Assembly: GCA_001275005.1 (NCBI GenBank)
Contig: JWZX01003187.1
Coordinates: forward strand, 1-22,111
DNA from: Chrysochromulina tobinii
Taxonomy: Eukaryota; Haptophyta; Prymnesiales; Chrysochromulinaceae
DNA: 22,111 bases
Reading direction: 5' to 3'
Shown here: one piece after another, positions 16,595 through 22,111 of the stretch
Layout: each line of letters begins with the position of its first letter
Position numbering within the stretch: the first letter of the stretch is position 1
Position numbers and translations under genes: made by a program
Notes under the pieces: model-generated
Seen by the model: only the letters and a program-made list of their open reading frames with translations
What the model was told of the DNA's origin: nothing
Database searches by the model: none

Positions 16595-17011
16595 ATGTCG
16601 TCGGCGGCCGTTTGGAAGGCTGCCAACTCGGCACCGAGCCGACGCAACTATGCGGGAGAGATTGAGGTGCTGCTTCAGCAATCTGAGGAGAAATGCAAGG
16701 CCGCTGCGGAAATCGACATGGGCATTGCGATCATGAAGGCTGAGTCTCGGCTATCGAGCGCAGCCGATCAGGCGTTGCAGCGCGGGGCGGATGCGGCCGA
16801 GGTGGCCCGGGCCAAGATCGCTGAGCAGCAGGACCGCTTCAAAACGGGCTTGCAAGTGGACGGCATCCACCTTGATGCTACGATGGTTGAGAGCGGGCGT
16901 GCACAGCAGGCGCAGCAGCCGTTCTTGGCCAACAAGTACTCGATGCAGATGTCGCACCACAAGACGTTACAAGACCATGAGCGTATGTCGAGGGGAAAGG
17001 CGGTGCCATGA
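16595..17011 (+). CDS. Small helical protein of unknown function (138 aa)
   Basis: The frame starts at ATG 16595. Residues about 20-80 are Ala/Glu/Lys/Gln-rich and mostly helical (IEVLLQQSEEKCKAAAEID, then KAESRLSSAADQALQRG), probably a coiled coil. The C-terminal third is hydrophilic with many Gln, His and Met (NKYSMQMSHHKTLQDHE) and a basic end (RMSRGKAVP). There is no signal peptide, membrane span or catalytic motif. The codon pattern and the clean ATG opposite a divergent gene support it being real, but no family is recognised. The next gene is convergent 263 bp away; I see no notable element in that gap. Confidence 0.55.
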   Translation: MSSAAVWKAANSAPSRRNYAGEIEVLLQQSEEKCKAAAEIDMGIAIMKAESRLSSAADQALQRGADAAEVARAKIAEQQDRFKTGLQVDGIHLDATMVESGRAQQAQQPFLANKYSMQMSHHKTLQDHERMSRGKAVP

Positions 17012-17274
17012 ATGTAAAGAGAGCGATGCGCGTGGCGGCTCCCCGCGGCATGTTGATGTTGTCGTTTGGTTGATGCCTTTTCCGTACATCCGATCGGCCC
17101 CTGTGCTGTGGCCCTGCGCACTACATGTAACATGAGACATGAAGTGATCGAAGTTCGAACCCCCGCCCGGTTTTCGAGAGTACACTTGTCACTTCACAGA
17201 GGACAAAGCCGCACACTCCCAGCCAGCTCCATTCACGTCACTCGTCAGAGGCGTTCTGCCACGTGCCACACATG

Positions 17275-18300
17275 TCACGGCTTCTTACCGGCGCCCGGCA
17301 GCGGCGGCACGAGGTGGCTCACATCGACGCCCGCCTCCTCCGACGCACTCAACGCAACTGCGCTCCAATCCAGTTTGCCACGCCCGCGGGCCGCGGCCGC
17401 GAGGAAGCGATCGTGCAGCAGCGTCGCGAACGGCATGGGGGCCTGCACCTGGCGCGCGACGTCACAGGCGAGCGTCACGTCCTTGAGCCCAAGCTCCAGC
17501 TGGAAGCCCGGGCCGACGAGCGGCTCTCCAGGCACGTGCGAGCGCTGCGCCACGCGGTCGCCGTAGCCGCGGTAGATGAGGCAATCGAATATGGTCGTGT
17601 TGAGCATGCGCATCACTGCCTGCCGATCGAGGCCCGACTTCTCTGCAAGGCTGAGCGCCTCGGCGCACGTTTGGATGGTAGAAGCGATCATGTAATTGCC
17701 GCAGATTTTGACCACGTTTCCGGCGCCCGGATCGTCGCCGAATTCGAAGATCCCATTGGCGTTCGCCTCAAGCAGCGGCCGTGCCATCGCAATCGCGCCA
17801 GCCTCTCCGCCGACGCAAAATGAGGCGAGGCGTCGCGCAACGCCGTCGGCGCGCGCAAAGATGGGCGCACCAACGAAAGCGCTGCCTGCCGTCGCGTGCA
17901 GCCGTGCGAGCTCGCGCGACGTGTCCGGGTGAACCGTCGAACAGCTCACGTGGACGCTCCCCGGACGCATGGCATGGAGAATGCCCGTCTCGGGTGCGCA
18001 TGTCACCTTTCGTAGGACGCTGTCGTTAGGAACCATGGTCACGACGGCATCCGCGCCGGCAGCCGCTTCCGCAGGCGAGGCCGCGCCATCAGCGCCCTTG
18101 GCGGCCGCCTCCTTCATCGCGGAAGCATTCACATCATAGACGCGCATCTTGTATCCCGCCGCAATGAAGTTGTCGAGCATGGGCAGTCCCATCGCACCGA
18201 GGCCGATGAGGGCTACATTCTTGACCGGCGTAGCCTTGGTGGATGCGCGCCGGGTCATTGATGCCGGAATCGCGATGCGCGTCAGCGGCGCAGCCAGCAT
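17275..18300 (-). CDS. Beta-hydroxyacid dehydrogenase family oxidoreductase (341 aa)
   Basis: ATG 18300 is chosen because the longer frame begins at a TTG inside the CAAGT repeat. The enzyme oxidises beta-hydroxyacids or reduces aldehyde acids with NAD(P). The Rossmann motif GLGAMGLPM lies at 33-41, the catalytic Lys198 in GAGNVVKICGN, and a C-terminal helix GLKDVTLACDVA is typical. Residues 1-25 (MLAAPLTRIAIPASMTRRAS) are basic and hydroxylated without acids, like a mitochondrial presequence. The substrate loop reads SCSTVHPDTSREL, and the usual APVSGG is APIFARAD, so it is not a classic 3-hydroxyisobutyrate dehydrogenase. The APxF-x-R-x-D form resembles a less-studied bacterial subgroup. 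The exact substrate is open. It is head-to-head with the thymidylate-synthase-like gene. Confidence 0.87.
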   Translation of the reverse strand: MLAAPLTRIAIPASMTRRASTKATPVKNVALIGLGAMGLPMLDNFIAAGYKMRVYDVNASAMKEAAAKGADGAASPAEAAAGADAVVTMVPNDSVLRKVTCAPETGILHAMRPGSVHVSCSTVHPDTSRELARLHATAGSAFVGAPIFARADGVARRLASFCVGGEAGAIAMARPLLEANANGIFEFGDDPGAGNVVKICGNYMIASTIQTCAEALSLAEKSGLDRQAVMRMLNTTIFDCLIYRGYGDRVAQRSHVPGEPLVGPGFQLELGLKDVTLACDVARQVQAPMPFATLLHDRFLAAAARGRGKLDWSAVALSASEEAGVDVSHLVPPLPGAGKKP

Positions 18301-18477
18301 TGGGACGAGCGAGCCGTCCTGTGAATAATTCAAGTCAAGTCAAGTCAAGTCAAGTCAAGTCAAGACACGCACCACGCAATCTCAAGTACAATCGTACTTG
18401 GAGGGAAGTCCTTGAACGTTCACACGTCCCACAAGAGCCTCCCGCCGCCCTCAGAGCACAGAGTGCCAGGACTCGCA
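18301..18477. promoter_or_regulatory. Shared 5' region with CAAGT array and inverted repeat
   Basis: This 177-bp space serves the dehydrogenase (-) and the thymidylate-synthase-like gene (+). It contains six full CAAGT pentamers plus CAAG (18331-18364) and an inverted repeat CAAGTAC-4 nt-GTACTTG (18383-18400) built from the same core. Confidence 0.55.
18331..18364 (+). repeat. (CAAGT)6 pentanucleotide microsatellite
   Basis: Six exact CAAGT units and a partial seventh lie 30 bp upstream of the dehydrogenase ATG; on that gene's own strand it reads (ACTTG)n. Confidence 0.95.
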
Positions 18478-19257
18478 ATGTTCACACGACTCCGGCTTGT
18501 GCGCGCCGGTGGAATTGCGGCCGCGGGTGGACTCATGGTCCGGCACACACTCGCACCGTTGAGCACCGCGGCCGTGGCCTCACCGGCGCCTCCAGTCTGC
18601 GCGCCGTCGAAGAACCTCAATGGCGGCTTCACTCACTTTGCGACTGCGAAGGAGCTGTACGACCACATCCGTGCGATCTCGCGAGACGAAACCTCCAAGG
18701 AGTTTGTCGTGCGAAATTTTGTGGGCGTAATCGAGGACATCTCGATTCAGGCATCCACCGTGGAGACCGAGCTCTTCCCGCTCGGCGCTCTCGAGTACTA
18801 CACGAAGAAGAACATGGGGTGGGAGTATACGCAGGAGGAGGCGGACCGATGGCAGCTTTTGCAGCGAGGCGGCGAGCAAGGTGACTACCGCGCGGGCATC
18901 ACCCAGAAGATTGCCAACGTGATCGACTGCCTCAAATCCGAGCCGCTGAGCAAGCGCGCGACCATCACGTTCCCATTCACGGGCGAGGAGGCTGGAGGCA
19001 CGGGCGGCAGCGAGACGAATGATTGGAAGTATCAGGGTATGAACAAGTGCTGCCGAGAGCTACACCTTTACCTTGAGGATGGCAAGCTCAAGTGCACCGC
19101 CATCGTGCGCATGCAGAATGCGAACATCTTTGTGAAGAACATCCACTTCTTCGCGACGCTGCTCGACGTAGTGGCCAAGGAGCTGAACGTCGAGGTGGGC
19201 GAGTACACGCACTGGATCACCAACCTGTGCTACGATCGCGAGGCCACCTCGTGCTGA
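18478..19257 (+). CDS. Divergent thymidylate-synthase-fold protein, probably mitochondrial (259 aa)
   Basis: ATG 18478 is chosen over an upstream TTG. The first 36 residues (MFTRLRLVRAGGIAAAGG...) look like a mitochondrial presequence. Homology to thymidylate synthase is read from order and spacing. The segment KIANVIDCLKSEPLSKRATI (about 143-162) corresponds to the TS stretch ending RRII, with Arg160 as the phosphate-binding Arg. Cys191 is exactly 20 residues before Arg211, the Cys-to-Arg spacing of TS, and NI at 221-222 matches the uracil-binding Asn after a one-residue deletion. Departures are strong: the Pro-Cys-His motif is KCC, the Asp three residues after the Arg is Asn, and the protein ends soon after the last conserved motif, lacking the C-terminal folate-closing tail. 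It may not make dTMP. Family confidence is good, activity doubtful. Confidence 0.72.
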   Translation: MFTRLRLVRAGGIAAAGGLMVRHTLAPLSTAAVASPAPPVCAPSKNLNGGFTHFATAKELYDHIRAISRDETSKEFVVRNFVGVIEDISIQASTVETELFPLGALEYYTKKNMGWEYTQEEADRWQLLQRGGEQGDYRAGITQKIANVIDCLKSEPLSKRATITFPFTGEEAGGTGGSETNDWKYQGMNKCCRELHLYLEDGKLKCTAIVRMQNANIFVKNIHFFATLLDVVAKELNVEVGEYTHWITNLCYDREATSC

Positions 19258-19962
19258 CGTGTGACGGTGCGAACTCTGTCTACCTTGTTCATTGTCAATG
19301 GATTGTGCTCCGACCTCGACCTCCGTTCTGGCAACGAAGCAGAGTCAAAGAGGGACTTTGAGTGAGTCAAGTGGGAGGAAGAAGGGATGCGTCGCGCGCG
19401 CGTTCCCGGCGTCTCCCGAGTGTCCACAGAGTGTCCACAGGCTCCCTAGCGTCCAGCGGACAGCCACGGAGCCACGAGCCATCCCAGTGAACGAGGTGGT
19501 GTAGTGTTCGTTCCGAACACAGGAGGACGCCGATAAGACGCCGAGTCGCCGGCGACTCGCCGAGCCGGAGGGGAGCGACGTCCAGCCGAGCCCGCGCTTG
19601 CGGTAGGAGTATGAAGGGTTTTTTCGGAACCGTTCAACCCGACGCGATGACGGGTCATGAGCGGACGAAGAACCTGCTAACCTCGGCCGCTACCACGTAC
19701 CGGTGCCGCCCTGGAACCGTCAATCGATCACGGGCGATGCGCGAACCCAACCGCGAACGGAACCTGTACGGCCAGCCGTGCGAGCAGCGTGGACTTGGAA
19801 TCTTATTTGGTGCTGGCACCCTCGTCACGCCGTACAGTAGCCTGCCCGCCTGCCGCCAGCCTACGGTACTGGTGGGGGCGGCGCATTCCAGAGTAGTTGC
19901 TGTTAAGTTGCTGTTAAGTTGGTTGCTGTTAAGTTGCTGTTAAGTTGCTGTTAAGTTGCTGT
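19258..19962. other. Convergent 3' intergenic region with palindromes and tandem repeat
   Basis: This 705-bp gap lies between the TS-like gene (+) and the MYND gene (-). It holds a doubled AGTGTCCACAG (about 19418-19440), a 7-bp stem hairpin GTGTTCG / CGAACAC (19504-19520), an 18-bp perfect palindrome (19542-19559) and an 11-bp tandem repeat (19897-19963). The small plus-strand frame at 19611-19943 has no motif and is not called. Confidence 0.5.
19504..19559. repeat. Two adjacent inverted repeats
   Basis: GTGTTCG-TTC-CGAACAC (19504-19520) and the 18-bp palindrome CGAGTCGCCGGCGACTCG (19542-19559) lie 21 bp apart. They could be 3'-end or structural RNA elements. Confidence 0.6.
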
Positions 19963-19963
19963 T
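19897..19963 (-). repeat. 11-bp tandem repeat next to the MYND stop codon
   Basis: TTGCTGTTAAG is repeated five times and truncated in the sixth, with a TTGG insertion after the second copy. The array ends at the first base of the minus-strand stop (19963-19965), so it would begin the 3'-UTR. Confidence 0.9.
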
Positions 19964-21012
19964 CATAAAAGCTCTTGGCCCTTCCACGAGTCCTTTGTGA
20001 GCATGACAGCGAGCGAGCTGTTCTCGCAGATGGTCTCACAGATCTCTTGATGGCTATCCCAGTCTGCAGCCTGGCAATCCTTGTCGCAGTAAGCTTCGCC
20101 ACAGATGCACTCGGCCTTGCAGATACGATTGCAATGGTCGCACGTACGCGGAGGCGGAGGCACTGGCGGCTGATAAGAGCCATCGCGAATGAGCCCATCG
20201 CCGGGGCATCTGCGCATGGCTTCGAAGGCCTCGACAAGGATGTATTTGCGCTGGTCTGTACGATGAACCGCCGGCGATAGATCATATCCTGCTGAACGGA
20301 AGAGAGGCTCATGCTCCCTGAGCGTGCGTGGGTGCTTCTCTCCACCAAGGCCGTGAGACTCCAGCTCCGAGTACACGTGTCCGAGGTGCCGGAACCGCTC
20401 ATCGAGCTCACGCTGCTGAAGACAGCTCCCAGCCATCATCTTCACGATTCCATGCGGCATGCCGGATCTAGCTGAGAGAGTGGCAAGCGAGGCATCTACG
20501 TTGCCAAGCCACGGGGGGCGACCTGGAAAGAGCGGCGGCAAATTCCGCGGGCGCCGGACGTTGTTCGGTTTCGGTTTCGCATTTGTGCCGATAGGGGGCA
20601 CGCTCGAGGGCACGCCATCAGCAAAGACGGCGCTCTCCGCATCCTCTTCAACCTTGGTAAGGTTTGCGGCCTTGAGGCTCATGCCATCCTGAAGGCCCTT
20701 GATCTTCACGTGATAGCGTTCCGTAGAAGCCATGTACTCCATCACGAGTCCCTCCATGCCATTGAGGGTAGTGCGCTGCTGCAGACCAGATATTCTCACT
20801 CTCGTGCCGCTTTCATACCGCACGGCTCCATTTCCATCCCGAGCCATTGACGGCTTCTTGATCTCCGACTCTTCCCTGGCCTTGACGTGCTCTTCGATGC
20901 ACACGGTGCAGCGGCTGACACCAGGACCCTTCTTCCATTGGCTGCCACTGAAGCCACTCCTGCTCAACTCACTGTGGCATTCGGCGCAAATAGTTGTCGT
21001 CCTCGCGTCCAT
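19963..21012 (-). CDS. Zinc protein with N-terminal CxxC pair and C-terminal MYND finger (349 aa)
   Basis: The gene starts at ATG 21012. The N-terminus has CAEC (9-12) and CTVC (35-38), spaced by 22 residues with a conserved-looking aromatic pair (Phe21, Trp26). This resembles the Stc1-like zinc module that recruits partners in fungi. Residues about 65-115 (GTRVRISGLQQRTTLNGMEG, then RYHVKI) look like a small SH3-like barrel common in algal proteins. A Pro-rich and helical middle follows. The C-terminal MYND finger runs from C291 to C325: C291, C294, C302, C304, C309, C313, H321 and C325 in the usual C-x2-C ... YC-x3-C-x7-H-x3-C pattern. MYND fingers bind Pro-rich peptides and are typical of chromatin and signalling proteins. 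No methyltransferase SET domain is present. It is head-to-head with the RG-rich gene. Confidence 0.82.
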   Translation of the reverse strand: MDARTTTICAECHSELSRSGFSGSQWKKGPGVSRCTVCIEEHVKAREESEIKKPSMARDGNGAVRYESGTRVRISGLQQRTTLNGMEGLVMEYMASTERYHVKIKGLQDGMSLKAANLTKVEEDAESAVFADGVPSSVPPIGTNAKPKPNNVRRPRNLPPLFPGRPPWLGNVDASLATLSARSGMPHGIVKMMAGSCLQQRELDERFRHLGHVYSELESHGLGGEKHPRTLREHEPLFRSAGYDLSPAVHRTDQRKYILVEAFEAMRRCPGDGLIRDGSYQPPVPPPPRTCDHCNRICKAECICGEAYCDKDCQAADWDSHQEICETICENSSLAVMLTKDSWKGQELL

Positions 21013-21265
21013 GCTTCAGACGGTCGCGTCGCACGGGGGCGACAAGCGCGCGTCCTCTCCTCTGTGACGCCCGTCGCTTCGATTCCGCGATGGGGATTTT
21101 CATGGTGGTTGCTTTTGCAGGCCCGATTGCTGTCATCGTCGGGCCGCCGTCCGTGTCGTGCGTCGTCCGTCTACGGATGTCTCGAAGTCTCGATGACAAA
21201 TGCAATTTATATGTGCGATAAGGAATGGGTGTTGAGGCTCCGTGGTCGCGAAGTCGAGGTGTACG
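21013..21265. promoter_or_regulatory. Shared 5' region of MYND and RG-rich genes
   Basis: This 253-bp divergent spacer shows no repeat or consensus site that I can defend. Its role is inferred from the orientation of the two genes. Confidence 0.3.
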
Positions 21266-22111
21266 ATGTTGACAATGGGTGCGCGTCTCGCGTCGCATCG
21301 CTCTTCGAGCTGCGGCACCTGCTGCGGCGGCTGCTGCGCGTGCAGCGCTGTGCGGTGCCTGTCCTCCTCTTCGTCCTCCTCTGGCGGCCGTGGCCGCGGC
21401 CGCGGCGCCACGAAGGATGTGCCGGTGCAGGAGAAAGAGGAGCGCGGCAGCAGAGCCGCGGCCGGTCGCTTCACGCTGCCAAGCTCCTTGCGCGAGGCGG
21501 ACGATGGAAGGTTCGACGACCCGGAAGAGGTGGGCGGTGCGATGCCCTCGCGGTCGAAGCTGCGCGTGAGCACCGTCTCCCCTCCTCTGCCTCCGCGGCG
21601 CGCCTCTGCGGACGACGAGCTGCCCGGTCGCGGCCGCGGCAAGAGCTTGGCGGAGCCTTCGGAAGGGGAACAGGCACGGCGGCGTGCGCCGCGTGACTCT
21701 GTTGCCACCGGCAACCGGCCGGCCCCGTCGGCGCCCCCTGGCGCTGGCCGAGGCCGCGGTCTTGAGCTCGGGGCGGCGATGCGCCGCTCGCTGCTGCCCA
21801 TCGAAACGGAGCTGGCGGAGCCGCGCGCGCAAGCCGAGGACAGGATCCGGCTGCGCGCGGCTGGGCGCGGCGCACAGCTCCCCGGCAGCTTCGCCAAGTT
21901 TGCGGGGCACGAACCGGGCGTATCCGATTTGGACGAGCCTGAGGATTCGGCTGAGGCGATCCTGGCAGGCGAACGGAAATCGGGTGGACGCCGCCGCTTC
22001 GCGATGGCGGGGGGAGACGAGGAGGAGCAGGGGGGGGGCGCGGTCGGCCGCACCGGGCGCGGCGGGCGCGGCGAGCGTGGCGGACGCGGCGAGCGTGGCG
22101 CGCGCGGCGGG
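21266..22111 (+). CDS. RG/RGG-rich low-complexity protein, 3' end outside the window
   Basis: A plus-strand frame is open from 21236 to the window end without a stop; ATG 21266 is first and ATG 21275 second. It gives 282 residues. Residues about 15-35 are Cys-rich (CGTCCGGCCACS), followed by a Ser run and GGRGRGRG. The rest is disordered, with repeated GRGRG islands among Pro, Ala and acidic residues (ELPGRGRGK, GAGRGRGLEL, RAAGRGA) and a dense RGG stretch at the right edge (GRGGRGERGGRGERGARGG). RGG/RG regions bind RNA and are arginine-methylated. The protein probably continues into a folded domain beyond the window. Long minus-strand frames across these bases lack any motif and are judged shadows of this GC-rich repeat. 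Confidence 0.6.
   Translation, partial: MLTMGARLASHRSSSCGTCCGGCCACSAVRCLSSSSSSSGGRGRGRGATKDVPVQEKEERGSRAAAGRFTLPSSLREADDGRFDDPEEVGGAMPSRSKLRVSTVSPPLPPRRASADDELPGRGRGKSLAEPSEGEQARRRAPRDSVATGNRPAPSAPPGAGRGRGLELGAAMRRSLLPIETELAEPRAQAEDRIRLRAAGRGAQLPGSFAKFAGHEPGVSDLDEPEDSAEAILAGERKSGGRRRFAMAGGDEEEQGGGAVGRTGRGGRGERGGRGERGARGG

Noticed and set aside
17148-17165. GTTCGAACCCC, resembling a tRNA B box
   Set aside because: No T-stem, anticodon arm or acceptor pairing can be formed around it on either strand.
17012-17274. Possible small gene in the gap between convergent genes
   Set aside because: The frames are extensions or shadows of neighbours, and no motif or hairpin is convincing.
19611-19943. 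110-codon plus-strand frame
   Set aside because: It has no motif, runs through the 11-bp tandem repeat and lies in a convergent 3' gap.
20969-22053. Two minus-strand frames of over 300 codons (20969-21910 and 21133-22053)
   Set aside because: They overlap the RG-rich plus frame and, in part, the MYND gene. Their composition is Arg/Ala/Pro shadow sequence with no motif.
1-22111. Prokaryotic defence or secondary-metabolite island
   Set aside because: Introns, eukaryotic domains and alternating monocistronic genes do not fit, and no such gene set is present.

Overview
The window looks like nuclear DNA of a GC-rich eukaryotic microalga with a secondary plastid; a haptophyte is the best guess, but the lineage cannot be fixed from this sequence alone. 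Reasons: the proteins are eukaryotic (exostosin GT47 with EGF-like modules, PARG, BAX-inhibitor/LFG, MYND, NIF3L1), three genes need short GT-AG introns (52, 148 and 145 nt) to be complete, genes are dense and monocistronic with no bacterial operon logic, and one peroxiredoxin carries a signal peptide followed directly by Phe, as in plastid preproteins of algae with red-derived secondary plastids.

Layout, left to right: a 3'-truncated Tudor/SH3-like protein (-, 1-336); a 698-aa protein with faint tyrosine-recombinase features (+, 684-2780); a probably N-myristoylated single-EF-hand protein (+, 3363-4823) preceded by an overlapping uORF; a NIF3-like protein (-, 5554-6456); a Prx5-type peroxiredoxin with a C-terminal membrane segment (-, 6818-7804); a poly(ADP-ribose) glycohydrolase in two exons (+, 8089-9622); a coiled-coil protein (+, 9937-10659); a two-exon LFG/BAX-inhibitor protein (-, 11278-12364); a two-exon EGF-exostosin glycosyltransferase (+, 12611-14654); a membrane protein with three copies of an unrecognised Cys-rich module (-, 15066-16499); a small helical protein (+, 16595-17011); a beta-hydroxyacid dehydrogenase (-, 17275-18300); a divergent thymidylate-synthase-fold protein (+, 18478-19257); a protein with a CxxC zinc module and a MYND finger (-, 19963-21012); and the start of an RG-rich protein running off the right edge (+, 21266-22111).

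The strands alternate so that six head-to-head pairs share intergenic spaces of 95 to 347 bp, and the five convergent gaps carry hairpins, palindromes or tandem repeats. Two shared promoter gaps contain the same ACTTG/CAAGT pentamer array. The genes do not form one obvious pathway. Loose themes are stress and redox control (peroxiredoxin, PARG, LFG) and cell-surface or secretory biology (exostosin, Cys-rich protein). I see no defence island, CRISPR array, tRNA or rRNA. The best candidates for something undescribed are the triple Cys-rich membrane protein, the divergent thymidylate synthase homologue and the degenerate NIF3 and PARG active sites. All family assignments were made by eye from motifs; no searches were run.
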